Shown here: one piece after another, positions 44,480 through 55,939 of the stretch
Numbering within the stretch: the first letter of the stretch is position 1
How the letters are laid out: the number at the start of each line of letters is the position of its first letter
Source: Agrypnia vestita
Taxonomy: Eukaryota > Arthropoda > Insecta > Trichoptera > Phryganeidae
Direction: 5' to 3'
Assembly (NCBI GenBank): GCA_016648135.1
Contig: JADDOH010002275.1
Location: 124,001-188,000 of the forward strand
Length of the DNA stretch: 64,000 bases
The notes under the pieces: model-generated
What the model saw: the letters and a program-made list of their open reading frames with translations, nothing else
What the model was told of the DNA's origin: nothing
Database searches by the model: none
Made by a program: the position numbers and the translations under genes

Positions 44480-45360
44480 TTAAAAAAAATTGATTTTGTG
44501 TGTTTGTTGTACTGTATTTGATTATCGTGTTGTCCTCACCTGCTTTTACCGAACCTTCATCAGAGGTATATAAACAGACCAATAATCTTGAAGGTTTTTT
44601 ATACTTCAAGGACCTATGGTGATACGAAGGTCGATATGGCACACTGAACGATTTTGCTGAAAGGAGCGTTTAGGTGGTAGTACCTTCAAGTACTCTCCGC
44701 GTCCGTTCAAGAGCCATTACTTCTTTTACCGTATTTCTACCCACACGCGTTTAGCTTTGTAACTTTATCTAACTTGTAACAGTTATATTTAAATCACTTT
44801 CTGTATATCTTGCATCCGTAATATATCAGTGAAAATACCAACCGTGAGTAAACTATTCCTGCAGTTTCCTATTTAACTTGCTTAACACACATTACACTAT
44901 AAACATAGGTGTGTGAAGTTATGTATGTAGATTCTTCTTTTGACTACCGTATTTCCATCATACTCCATCTGCTTTCAATTTTATTTTGCTAGCTTCATGG
45001 TGTATATTTCAACTCATCTTGCTAGCCACTTCCTCTTCCATTTAATTATTATCGAATTCAGATCACATCCGGTATTAGGAAATTGGCCAACCAATATGGC
45101 CAATTACTCTTTAGGTATAATTTTGTGTGTTACTGATTTAGAGATAAATGAAAAATAAAATAAATTGATTTTTACAGTGAGACTAAATTCGAAGACGCAT
45201 TTGGCCAAAAATGGGCTATACCTCAACTGAAAAAATATAAATTGTTGTAAAAGAAGGCGAAATCGTGGTGTAATGAAGAAACGGCATTGAAATTTTATAT
45301 ACAAATAACAGATGTCATAGATTAGATATTTTAGAAATCAAAAAGTAATAAACAACGAAT
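44480..45360. other. Unassigned non-coding DNA
   Basis: Short frames at 44940-45304 have no recognised domain. No repeat relatives in the window. Confidence 0.4.
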
Positions 45361-45364
45361 TAAA

Positions 45365-45605
45365 TTTAAAAAATAATCCATTATTAATATATTCCCCATT
45401 TCAATGTCCCACTGTCAAACTACACCCCTCTCTCCCACCACAAATGAGGCCACACCCCCTCCTAACACTTGACTCTTACAAATTTAATTTATAGAAGTTA
45501 TTGTACGTCCGTCCTGACGAAGATGCAGTACAGTATCGAAACCATTCAGTGTTTAAAAACATTCAGTGCTGTATATACGTATATAAGTTTGTTGGTTTTC
45601 TCAGA
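45365..45605 (+). mobile_element. Penelope-like family D terminus
   Basis: CGTCCGTCCTGACGAAGATG ... GTATCGAAACCATTCAGTG with stem GATGC/GTATC, followed by TTTGTTGGTTTTCTCAG. A C-rich stretch precedes it (45410-45470). The same arrangement is at 63400-63665. Confidence 0.6.
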
Positions 45606-45609
45606 TTAA

Positions 45610-46270
45610 TAATAACGTTTTCGATTTTCCATTTCTGTATACAGAAAAACTTCTTCAACCGGAGTCGAGAATTGACTCCCAGATTACTGTGCAGGAAGAA
45701 ATGCAATCGACTTAATGCATTCGTCAAACGAATTAACTTCGTACTTTACTGCACGCCATTTGCTCTCGAACATAATATGGTTTCCTGGTAACCAATATCT
45801 TAACTGTTGCATCATAAGGCTTATATATTTTAACTGCGTATCAAGTGTCAATATAACTGTTAATGGTTTGTTTGCAGAGCCATTAGTCTTCATACGGACC
45901 TATTTTACGAAACTAATTATAAAAAGAGCAAAAGAGAAGAAAGACAGAAGATGAATTTAAAAGGAGAGAATCTATTTATTTAAAACAAAGTTTCACATAG
46001 AATTCAATATGAACCGTTGTTCCGCTATTAAATACCTTCCTTAACAAAAAACTACCCTTATCTTTCACCCAGGAATACTGGAGGGTAAATGTCCAGAACA
46101 TCAATACTAACTTTTTTGAAACTTAGTTGTATATACAGGATGTATGTTAAAGCAATTATGTCCCAAGGTCAGTAGTTACGGAGACATGCGACTTTAATGT
46201 TTGCATTTTTTTATATTTCAGACTCATCTAATGTAAAACGTTGGATTATAGTGTAAGTAATTTATATTGA
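45610..46270. other. Unassigned non-coding DNA
   Basis: Frames at 45684-45954 on both strands show no recognised domain. Confidence 0.4.
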
Positions 46271-46275
46271 ATATG

Positions 46276-46783
46276 AAAAAAAAAGTAACCCACAAAAACC
46301 AAGTTTTTATTATACTCCCTTTCTTTTTAAAATATAACAACAATTAAACACGAATTAAAACATATAACATAACACTAAACTTATAGTAATTTAATATATT
46401 TCTAAAATGTCAGATGTTTTGAGCTTTGATAAGACACTTCATGCTTTGAAGATTAAATTCTAAAAACATTTGTCAGTCAATTTAGATTTTCGACATTCGT
46501 AGTGAAGTACCTATTATGCATATCGACGGAGTAATTCAAATTTAGAAAATGTTCCGCGATGTTATCGAGCCGCCGTAATCAAACTTTTCTAATGATTCCA
46601 ATTTGAAAAAACCAATAAAATTTCTAAAAATCCGAAATTATACTATAATTATTTATTTTTTTTAACGAAAATTTGATAGATTAGTTTCAGCTCGATTGGA
46701 TCACGGGAAAAGGGTCAAAAATCGATCCAAAGTTTTTGTTGACGGCAAGCAAGCAGACGCCACGAGTTAATATAAAGGGAGTA
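46276..46783 (+). repeat. Repeat F, left copy of a distant inverted pair
   Basis: About 500 bases match the reverse complement of 57813-58346 at roughly 90% or better by eye. The ends include TACTCCCTTTCTTT and AAAGGGAGTA, possible terminal repeats, although homology runs about 40 bases beyond the first (AAGTAACCCACAAAAACCAA). No transposase motif. Probably a non-autonomous DNA element. Confidence 0.7.
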
Positions 46784-46789
46784 AAAATT

Positions 46790-47185
46790 CATTCGCTTTA
46801 CTACGTGTCAAAGAAAATAATAAAGATTTTAAGATAGGTGCTGCAAAGGAGAGATAGTTTTTGCTGAATTATAGCTTTCTGTTTCGTCTTTTTCAAGCAC
46901 ATTGCCCTTTGCTTGCGATTTAATTTTTAGCATCCTTAGTTGGTGGTGCTGTGAAATTCTTGATATGTCTTCTATATGATGTCCACGTTTTGAAGGCGTA
47001 GAAAAGTATAACAGTGAGGAAGAGTACCTAAGTAAAAAGAACAACAATTTATAAACCAACATCTTGGGGCACTTTTATAGTTTATCATCTTGGGGTTTAA
47101 GCTTATCAAATTGGTTAATCATTTTTTGAGACCAAGGTGGTCATGGTGACCATCGCTACGTTTTTATACCAAAAACTAAAAAAAC
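46790..47185. other. Unassigned non-coding DNA
   Basis: No supported feature. Confidence 0.4.
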
Positions 47186-47189
47186 TAGA

Positions 47190-47470
47190 AACGTTTGCAC
47201 TAGAAAACTTCTCACTTGCCGATAGGTACATTCTTGATTTATGGTCGCTGGAACACACACGCGCTAGAAACGCATGCCGCACGATTTCGCTTTCTATGGT
47301 GAAAGCCCGCTGTCAACTCTGACACACACTAAGTGCGTAGTAGCCGGTCGATCTCTTTTTACAGGTAATGTCGCGTCTGGATAGTTCAGGGATCCAGTCA
47401 ATTCCACATTCATCTAGAATATTCGACTACGCGCTCTTTTCGGACTCTCGTGAACATATGTTGATAGTTA
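47190..47470 (-). mobile_element. LTR family A, copy 5 (internal part)
   Basis: The minus strand reads GCGAAATCGTGCGGCATGCG and CATAAATCAAGAATGTACCT, matching 23150-23215 of copy 1. Upstream U3-type GAATATTCTAGATGAATGTG keeps GAA/TTC words. The ends are eroded. Confidence 0.6.
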
Positions 47471-47479
47471 AAATATTGT

Positions 47480-48015
47480 TTTTTTCTTTAACAAGTGTTA
47501 ATACCATTTCATTAAATTCATCAAGTTAGGACGCGTCTCTCGTTCGAAGTCAGCTCCGAGTACTTCTCTCGTAATGCGTTCAATTCGATGGATACCAGCG
47601 TGAGATTGATGTCTTAATGCACATAATTCAAACGTCCGGGAATTGCATAACTGGCTGTCATCGGATTAAATGATATTGATGATTTTCCTCCGCTTTACGT
47701 CCAATTGACAACATTCATCGAAGCATTTCAGACCCTTTGAATGTGCAGTTAAAAACAAATTACTATCGACAATCAATATAAAACATTAAGTCAGATTACG
47801 ATGTGTCAATCCATTTTTGACTAATGATTTCTCAATGCATACATGTAGTATGCAGCCACTTAAATTTAATACAATGCCGATTGTCGTCCAAAATGACCAA
47901 AGTTTTAGCATATAAAATGCTTAACATACACTTACATACGCTTCTGAGACATAGGTACTGAATAAGAAGCATAATGATCTTTAAATTAGATGGAATAAAA
48001 TTCTAAAATAATATT
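47480..48015. other. Unassigned, possible single-copy block
   Basis: 47520-47720 is GC-richer with no relatives in the window. No frame supported. Confidence 0.35.
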
Positions 48016-48020
48016 ATTAC

Positions 48021-48226
48021 CCTACTTGAGTTTAATAGTTTAGTTTACTCTATACTACTCGAGTATTGAGAGTGATAATGAGTGAGTAACTGTCATCGAC
48101 AGTTGAAGTATTACACTAAATTTATTCAAGTATAGTTAACATGATGGAAATTGGTGGAAATGCCTATAATTAAGTAGGTACTCGATGAAAGGTTCTGTCG
48201 CTCTCGAAATTCGAGTAGCATAATAT
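48021..48226. repeat. MITE family M2, copy split by an LTR
   Basis: The left arm (CTTGAGTTTAATAG ... ACTACTCGAGTATTGAGAGT) and the inverted right arm (TCTCGAAATTCGAGTAGCAT) match 8111-8427. The right arm stops at 48226 where the LTR begins and resumes after it (about 48753-48775, ATATGAACTCAAG). Confidence 0.7.
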
Positions 48227-48752
48227 TGTGACGAGATAGAATCGAAGTAATCGGAATGAATTACACGTAACCGAAGATTTTACAGCACTACACCTGTTGT
48301 ACTAAAATTGGATGATACCAAGATGATCCACACGAATCTGTAACGACCGGGCTGTTATCGTGAATTCTCGAAACATCGAGAAAGACATTTATCAAAAAAA
48401 GGTAAATGTCTTTCTTGCGCCACAGTTTTTGCGTTGTTCACGGAAAACGAACGCCATCAAAACAATCCTTGCAGCATGCGTGATACCAGTGATAATAAAT
48501 CAAGAGAGTACCTACCTGCAAAATTGAACATAATTTTCTCAAAAGTGATTGAGGCGATAATTAACAGCGTAAATTAGTGCGAATTAAAACACAGTGTAAT
48601 GATAAGTATATATGGGAAATATTCTTGAAACATTTACTGACTGTAAATTTAAGAACAGTTTTCCGAATTAGTTCATGTTTTTTTCGTAACATTCAAAAAC
48701 ATTAAATTATTTTTAGTGTTTCATTTGCCTCCCACAGTCACGTCTCGTGACA
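48227..48752 (+). mobile_element. LTR family A, copy 6: solo LTR inside a MITE
   Basis: Runs from TGTGACGAG to CTCGTGACA, 526 bp, with the conserved GATAATAAATCAAGAGAGTA and GTTTCATTTGCCTCCCACAG blocks. At 48384-48417 it has a perfect short hairpin (AAAGACATTTA / TAAATGTCTTT). The flanking ATAT (48223) and ATCG (48753) are an imperfect duplication. Its TATA region is diverged. Confidence 0.8.
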
Positions 48753-49012
48753 ATCGTATATGAACTCAAGCTGAATAAACAAAGTTTATTCATCCACTTG
48801 GAAGAGTCATACACTATCTGGTCTGTCTGATCACCACGGGTCTTTCGCGGACATACTCTGTTCCTGTGACCCTAACCATTCTTATTTCTTTCATACATCC
48901 CATATTCCATAAAAAAACTCAGCGACTCATTCTTAATTCTGTCGACTATCCTATAAGCACTCTTACCTTTGCTTGTAATTGTCGATTTTCGATTCTCTAC
49001 GCAAATATCTCG

Positions 49013-49220
49013 TATAATATACCAAGACAAACGAGACATCACGAAGTATTGCAGGGACCCACAGGAATAATTATGCATTAAATTCACTGTTAACACGCAT
49101 GCTTCGCCTTGGAAACAAATTCTCGAAATTCGTAGACATTTTTCCTTGTAGGAGCATACTCGAATTAAAGAATTACTTAGATTTAGAATGTGCCAGTAGA
49201 ACTAATTACAGTTTAATTGA
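49013..49220. repeat. Dispersed repeat E, copy 2
   Basis: Direct match to 105-295, with about 22 extra bases near 49175-49200. Confidence 0.75.
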
Positions 49221-49409
49221 CTAAATTTTTTCCCCCATGAAAATTATTTATACTTTTTATTTTTAAGTGTCCTCATTATTGTTAATTTCCCCTTAAAATA
49301 TGTTTTAATGTTATTTAATTATTATTTTTTTGGTTTATTTTATCTTCTTATCATGTTTATCTAGTAGGTATATTGGTTTAATTATCTTTATTTTACTTTA
49401 TTATTATCT

Positions 49410-49545
49410 TCAGGTTTCTGTTTTCTGCGGTTTTATGCCGTGTTATTACGACCTTTCCAGCCGACGTTTCGGATCCCATTGCAGGGTCCATCATCAGGGA
49501 TGATGTATTACACATTCTGAGTGGCCGTGAAAACCTAAGAGCACT
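49410..49545 (-). mobile_element. Penelope-like family C terminus
   Basis: The minus strand reads CTGATGATGGACCCTGCAAT, GGGATCC, GAAACGTCGG, then GGTCGTAATAACACGGCATA, the best preserved form of this motif in the window. Confidence 0.65.
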
Positions 49546-49654
49546 TTATCATTAATTTGTTAAAGGTTTCTAATTACTACTGTTTGCTTTTGTACTAATT
49601 ATTGTTTATAAAAATTATTTACTTTAAAACGTGTTTTGTGTTACGTAGGTAAAA

Positions 49655-49722
49655 ATCCTTTCTTGTACTGTAAAAGCCCACTAGGGCGTTGATTAATAAA
49701 TAAATAATAAATAAATAAACAT
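49655..49722 (+). mobile_element. LINE 3' terminus with (AAATA)n tail
   Basis: GTAAAAGCCCACTAGGGCGT is followed by an (AATAAATA)n tail. The reverse complement occurs at 54945-54975 at the end of the CR1/Jockey-like LINE. Confidence 0.6.
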
Positions 49723-49749
49723 ACATTCAGTTTTGCGTATGTGTTTATG

Positions 49750-49805
49750 TCCATCTTTCTCTCATCTCCATCTTTCTCTTCATCTCCATCTTTCTCTCTC
49801 TCTTG
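49750..49805. repeat. Short tandem repeat (about 18-19 bp, three copies)
   Basis: Units of CATCTCCATCTTTCTCT. The 65-residue minus frame over it (EKDGDE repeats) is a by-product. Confidence 0.75.
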
Positions 49806-50274
49806 GATGATGTACTCATAACTAAGCATCATGTTCATCTTGTCTGCTCCATTTCTCCTAGGCTCCGGTCGAATCTAAGACTCGGTCTGTCCACCTCATT
49901 GGAGATCGACAAGTCGATCAAAGTGGTCTCAAAAATAAAACTAATGATTAAGTTGTGTATTATGATTCGTTGGATTAAATTGTTTTTATTGATTCCATTG
50001 ATCCCGTGGCGCTGTACCGGAGCGAGCAATTGATTTAGAAACAATACCTCTACAACTTTCTCAAAGGTAGGAAATACTTCAGAAGTCGTAAACTTTATAT
50101 CGGAACATTGATTCACGAAGGGCAATCACCCCTGCGTTTATTGTTAAGCGTTTTATGGTATATTTATTGTATTGTGCACTGAGAACGTATCGTGAAAAAT
50201 CGAGTACTTTTTGTTCACTCGAAGAGCAGTCCTTAATGGAAATACATATGCATAAATAATAAACATGCATTTAT

Positions 50275-50830
50275 TATTCAGAATATTTTGAGTATGTCCA
50301 GATTTTTCAAGAACACATTACTTACTGGATTTTATTCCCTGGGGGACATCATTAATCAAGATATATTACAGACTTTTCATAGAGACAGAGTTATTTTATT
50401 TATTTATCAAGAAATCTTAACAGTTTTTTAAACAAATAATGTAAAAGCATAGTGTTCATTTCATAGACCAATTAAAAAGATTCACAGATGTTAAGAACAA
50501 AGTTAGATAAGATATTTTTAAGTTAATTATTTTGAATTAATTAATGAAAGTATTAAGCAACAAACAATGTTAAGACTGAAAAATGGTAAACGATTGAATG
50601 TAAAAAAAGAAAAAGTATATTAAGAAATGAGTTAAATAATGGGAGAAAAATTTATATTTTTATATGCGAAAGTAGGTATGGAAGCCTTTTTGGGTATTCA
50701 TAGGGCCTACGACCTATCGTACGGCTGACTTAAGTGATCACTTTACACAATGCAATGTTCACCAATTCCACCCATGATAGACTACCACATCCATCAAATT
50801 GTTGAAAGTTATATATATATGTTTAAGATA
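50275..50830. repeat. Dispersed repeat C, copy 5 (longest)
   Basis: From CAGAATATTTTGAGTATGTC through GACTTTTCATAGAGACAGAG to GGCTGACTTAAGTGATCACT and AATTCCACCCATGATAG. Use this copy as the family reference. A T/A-rich insert (50395-50650) with TTATTTATTTATC resembles a LINE tail in reverse. Confidence 0.65.
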
Positions 50831-50839
50831 AACAACTTG

Positions 50840-51790
50840 TTATGTATGCGAGATGTTTTTTAATTACCGTAATAAAAATACAACAAAATCCTCAAGATAT
50901 TTTTATTTGATATTCGCCCGATAACTCGATATTCGTCGTCAAAAAGAACAATAACAGAAAATAAACAAAACACAATAAGCAACATTAAGTTCTTTAAAAA
51001 ACGAATATTGGTGAATCGTATGGAGTTGCTGGTGAACCATCAGGACATTAATCAACAGAATTGCCGTTACCTGACGTCATAATGGAAAGTGACTCCCCTT
51101 CCAGCCTCTATAAAATATAAAATTTTAACAAACAATACTTGTTTTTTTCATCGAAAGGATTAATTTCTGACTAAAACTTAATTTTTTTTATGCAGGCCTA
51201 CTATATATTGACGGCATCACAACGAGTAAATCTCTGTCATAACTATATAGCATTAATAAGTAGTGGTTAAAATTTAATTAAAACGTATTTACGATGATTT
51301 TTGAAATAGATTTTCAAGAATTTTTTTGTTAATGACTTCTATATTTCTTTATTTTTTACTATATTTATATATTATAAATTCGGAGCTGGGAACTGATGAA
51401 ACCATTTTTAATTCATTTCTATCGTAAAAAGACGTTTGATATTCGTCCTTTTTGATATTCAGATTTCCTTTTTTTATGAGTATTGGGAGTTCACTGTAAT
51501 ATTTTACTAATTTCCTCTTCAAAAAAGGACTGTTTTATTAAGGCAAGAAACAATACGTGCCTTGAATGTTTAACGACAATTTTTGTTACTATTTATGAAA
51601 AAAAAAAATTATTTATATAGAATTTCTAGCTAGATTTAAAGTGCATTATTTATTATGCATTACTATTGAAACGGTATATATGTTCATCCGGCTTTATTAA
51701 AAAATTTAAAAAAACCTTTTTAAACATAAAACATTAAAAAAAGCCTCCGTTTTGAGACCTAGAATCTTATTTCCGGAAATGATAAAATTA
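50840..51790. other. Unassigned AT-rich DNA with a CRE-like site
   Basis: TGACGTCA at 51072-51079; nothing else. Confidence 0.4.
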
Positions 51791-51794
51791 ATTA

Positions 51795-51990
51795 ATGTAT
51801 ATTATAGATGTCTCACAGAGACGAAACTGTATTTTTTCTAGGGAGAGTAGGTATATAAATCTTTTTGGGGAGCCATAGGACTTACGACCTATCGTACGTT
51901 GGCTTAAGTGATCACTTTACACATATGTAATGTTGTATGTTACATATGTAATAGAATACCATGTCTATTAATTTTTTGGAAGTTGTATAT
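51795..51990. repeat. Dispersed repeat C, copy 6
   Basis: TATAGATGTCTCACAGAGAC followed by GGACTTACGACCTATCGTAC and TTAAGTGATCACTTTACACA, same order as copy 5. Confidence 0.65.
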
Positions 51991-51999
51991 ATATTTCAA

Positions 52000-52435
52000 T
52001 TATATGCCATGTTTCACATGTGAGTTGCAATGATCCTCACCGCAGCCGGCCACAAAGCTTTTTCCTTCCCCTTGAATGACCACAGATGTCGCTAAATGAG
52101 ACATCTATATTTGATTTTGGAGTTTTTTTTTGCTATATACATTATCTCTCCATCCTTTTTTTCTCTCTTTGTTAATTATTTTATTACTGCATCGAGTTGT
52201 AATTTGAATAATAATGCAATTTTCTTAGCATTCAATCTTATTACATCCAGGATTTATGCCAGAGACAGAAAGAAATGCCCATAATAACGAATGCATTTAC
52301 TAGTCTAATAAAATAACAAAATTATCATCGCTTTATTATTCAATGATATGTAGTAAAGGCTGGATAGAATTGAGTACTCCATGATTAGGTGCAATAAAAT
52401 GTGTACAGTTATGGCGGCATAATATGGTCCTATGT
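52000..52435. other. Unassigned non-coding DNA
   Basis: The 62-residue + frame at 52096 has no recognised domain. Confidence 0.4.
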
Positions 52436-52439
52436 TTTA

Positions 52440-52690
52440 TAGAGGGTAAAAATGGCCATGCAGAGAGAATAACTGTTTAACAAACACCAAAGAGGCTGCT
52501 GAAAACGAGATGAATAATGCGAAGGAGCTTATTAAGGCCAATAGTAAGATGGAGTGTAAATGTATCCAAAGACATATCTGCCTTGGATATCCAGAACCGG
52601 AGACAGCTGGCGCAAGACTGAGGTCAGTGGAGGAAGACTCTTGAGGAGATCAAGAACAACCAGGAGTTGCAGAGCCAACAAATGATGGCT
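52440..52690 (+). pseudogene. LINE 3' remnant
   Basis: In one frame RRQLAQD and, after a stop, GQWRKTLEEIKNNQELQSQQ is seen; it pairs with 44055-44240 (minus). The same protein end in opposite orientation confirms a LINE, not a gene. Confidence 0.6.
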
Positions 52691-52814
52691 TAAAATTTCA
52701 ATCACTTGTGACATTTCATCGCTCACCTTTAAAGTGAAACAGGGGACTTTATTTCTTGGCGTATTACATCTGAATCCCCAAATACAAGCCCAGAAAAAAA
52801 GAAAATCTTAAAAT

Positions 52815-52930
52815 GGTTGGAATAAAACTATATTATGATTCTACTTAAGTTTAATTATGCATTATACTACTCGAGTTTCGAGAGTGTAAGAATATCTCAG
52901 CGACAGGTGAAGTTCTACTTAATACCTTTG
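52815..52930. repeat. MITE family M2, one arm
   Basis: CTACTTAAGTTTAATTATGC ... ACTACTCGAGTTTCGAGAGT matches the left arm of 8111-8427; the opposite arm is missing. Confidence 0.65.
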
Positions 52931-52939
52931 ATTGAAACA

Positions 52940-53270
52940 ATATAGAAAAATTGGCTTAGGTGAAAGTAAGGAGTTCAAATTCCTTTTTATTTTTAAATTT
53001 CTATTTCAAAATGATTCATTTTATTACCTTTACGCGTGGGAGGATGGAAAAGTTTAATCGTACCTAAATGAAAATAATGACTAATATCTATGATTCGATT
53101 TTATTCCATGCATTTCGAAGATCATCATGAATCTGTAATCTGAATCAAAGTCAAACTCGGCTCTGAAAAAAATCAAACAAAAAAAAATCCATACCTCCCG
53201 TATATTTTTTCCCCAGCAGCATTTGAAATCTGAAGCGCCGATTCGTCTTTCAAATTATTCAAATAAACAT
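52940..53270. other. Unassigned non-coding DNA
   Basis: No supported feature. Confidence 0.4.
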
Positions 53271-53279
53271 GCCCATTTA

Positions 53280-53770
53280 TTCATGGTACTGTTTAAGCAG
53301 AGATTATCTACCGTTCTCGAGGTGGTCGCGGTGGAACCGAGCCGAGAGATAGGCCACGGATAATTCGCCGAATGGCTAAAATAAATAGAAAAAAGTGGCT
53401 AAGTGCGGTCTCACGACCGAGCTTAGACCAGTGGTTCACGTAATGTTAATGAACTCATTAACTGCCGGGTCACGATTCGTCTCAGTTTACGTGTTTTTAT
53501 TATACTCGATCTGAACGGCAGTACGTGCGCTTGTGACAATTTGTTATGTTCTGTTTTTTTATTATAGAATGTTTAAAGCCGAAGTCTCGCTCAACGGGGG
53601 GGTCTGCGATCATCGCGTGTCATGCGAATTCGAAAGAATCCCAGAGTTTTTAACTATTACATCATCATCAAGAGCTATTAGCCTGGCCTCTTTAAGTAAC
53701 TGTCGCCACTCCGATCTGCTGTCCTTCAGTTCTATATGCCGGTTCTTCTAATTCCCCCGACGAATAGGTT
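53280..53770. other. GC-richer candidate conserved non-coding block
   Basis: No relatives in the window. It contains the 18-base palindrome GTTAATGAACTCATTAAC at 53445-53462 (two homeodomain-type TAATGA sites in inverted order) and CGGTCTCACGACCG at 53406-53419. The + frame at 53533-53751 shows no domain. A regulatory role is only a possibility. Confidence 0.3.
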
Positions 53771-53942
53771 TTGCTTTAAGCTCTTTCTTCGCTGGTCGTT
53801 TAATCCGTTAAATACTTGTACAATAGTTGTTAGTTTAGTGATTAAGAAACTTACCTAGTTTTGAAGTGGCCAAAGGTTTGAGCCTCATTCTGAGAGACCG
53901 ACGTTTTACGTTACAAGCCAGCTTGTTTTGATGTTGGATCTC

Positions 53943-54647
53943 TTAAGCGGACATCACACTCGGCTGACTTCTATAGCAGTGAGCATGGAAGTGCGCATGC
54001 AGTGGGCAGCGCGATTATGTAAACACGCCACTCGCGCCGATCGTGCTTCTGCCTTTGCCGCTGCCCGGCGATCCCTTCGGAGTGGGAGTGCTTAGTTTGT
54101 TTGATTGCTTGTTGATATTTTCTATATTATTTCTTTTTAAAATACTCACATAGTTACATAAACTCAGGAAGCAGAGCGCTGAAGCTGCAACTGATTCTAT
54201 AATTTTTCTCTGGTGGATACAATATCTCGAAAATAACAAAAAAAAAAACAATTTTGTTCAAATTTTGCAAACATTTTACTAATAGCATTATCAAATAACA
54301 TTAAAAATATATATTTATTGTTATAGTAGCGTTGCTCTGCCTCACGGTCTGTGAAGCAAGCCGGGCCGGATAGTTCAGCCGGAACATGAGTAGGCCGTCA
54401 GTTCTTTTTCTTCATATCCACGTCTTGTAAATTTGTATGTACTAATAATAATGGATCTAGGAGATAATAATTCAAATTAAATAGTAAAATATAGATTTAG
54501 TAATTTTTTACTAGCACAATGTCAAACAAGAGTGTGAAGCGATAGTGTAAACACTCACTGCCTTCGACGCTGCCACACGAGTATTCTGGGACGTAAATAA
54601 AACAGCGCGAGGAGCAGTGAAAATGGCTGATTGTTATGTCCGCTTAA
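53943..54647. mobile_element. Candidate TTAA-flanked DNA element
   Basis: TTAAGCGGACATCACACTCG at the left and its inverted partner (ATGTCCGCTTAA, ending 54647) bracket 705 bp. Inverted identity covers about 29 bases with several mismatches. TTAA at both ends would fit piggyBac-like target choice, although the terminal CCC of that group is missing. No transposase. Confidence 0.4.
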
Positions 54648-54939
54648 CAACTTATCATGTGGGGAAAGATAGAAAGAAGACAGCAGAGGTGTAGACAGTA
54701 AAATGTAGTCATGGCTGCCCAACTTCAGATAGTGATTCAATTTTAAAAATGCTGGTGTTCTTGCATCAGGTATAGCTTCGTAACCAACCTAGAGAAATAG
54801 TAGGATATCTTTGAAAGATTGTGGACAGCCCGTCTAAGATCATTAATAACCCAATATTGGTTATATTATCCAAGAATTATTGCCAGGCAACGTCGTGTAA
54901 ATTATATTTTTTACATTTTTAGATTCATCGTTTTCATTT

Positions 54940-55930
54940 ATTTATTTATGCGCCCTTAGGGCTTTTACATGCAATATTTTTTTATTAATTTATAAAAATA
55001 ATATCGTATTATTGTACTATCTTGCATTGTTTTAATTAATAATTATTTATTACAGTGCATGACAGAAAAATTATAAGGTAGATAATAAAAAACTATAAGG
55101 AAATTATTCGAAAATAAAATAAAATGATAAACAATATTATGGTCACAGATACCTAGGTCAACATTTGCGTGCACATTTTTTTTTTAAGAATTACTACTTT
55201 AACAAAACAAATCCACAGAATTAAATTGGAATGCAATTTTTTCAATATTATATACATGAATTGTTCATAAAATTAGAGCGAATAGCATCTACATGAAATG
55301 GAGCATAATGTCACTTACCATAATGGCATCGTATACGATAATTAATCATGGTAACCAATCCCAGACTCTACAATCCTCCTTTATTATTTTAAATAAAAAT
55401 TAAATGTCACATTTTTTTCTACGCTGTGATCGGTCTTTTTAATTGAGTAATTACATTAAATAATTGTAGCCAAGGTTATCAAATGAAATGTGAACATATA
55501 GATTATGACTATAAGAAAACTGTTCTTTTAATTTTGTAGGTTATGAATGTTATAGGGAAATGACCAAAGTGAGGAATTGTATTCGAGGATGATTCTGACT
55601 AAAAAGTTAAAGGTTTTATGTGTTTTTTTTAGAATTAAAATTTTTTGATGATCTTAACATAAATCCGAGACATTTAACTTCTTTATTTGTAATTAAATTA
55701 CTGTGAATCTATTTTTTACCAAAAATAACACCCAAATATTTTATGGAGTAAACTTTGTAAGTTAATATTGTACTGAATATCGTACGTTTATTTCTGCTGA
55801 TAGTAGTACCGAAGTATTTAAGAAGTTTAAGAACAATTAATTTATAATGCACCAAGAATATAATAGTTTTAATTTTGTTAAAATACTTATTTAATTGTTG
55901 CTATAAGTTAAGTGACAGGCATGGAATCGT
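54940..55930 (-). pseudogene. LINE (CR1/Jockey-like) reverse transcriptase C-terminal half
   Basis: The minus strand translates with frame breaks to IWVLFLVKNRFTVI, LVRIILEYNSSLWSFPYNI and later CHYGK and HYAPFHVDAIRSNFMNN. VRxxLEYNSxxWSP is the highly conserved segment after the catalytic domain of CR1/Jockey-type reverse transcriptases. The element ends with GTAAAAGCCCTAAGGGCGCA and an (AAATA)n tail at 54975-54940. The catalytic core is missing (5' truncated), as is usual for LINE insertions, and many stops are present. Confidence 0.75.
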
Positions 55931-55939
55931 TCTACAAGA

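Noticed and set aside
47340..47365. Second recursive splice site (TTTTTACAG followed by GTAATG)
   Set aside because: It lies inside an LTR copy on the opposite strand, and its 5' splice site part is a poor match.
49755..49805. CRISPR-like array
   Set aside because: Three contiguous short units without spacers in eukaryotic DNA; it is a simple tandem repeat.
49641..49838. Acidic repeat protein (EKDGDE) on the minus strand
   Set aside because: A by-product of an 18-19-bp tandem repeat of about three units.
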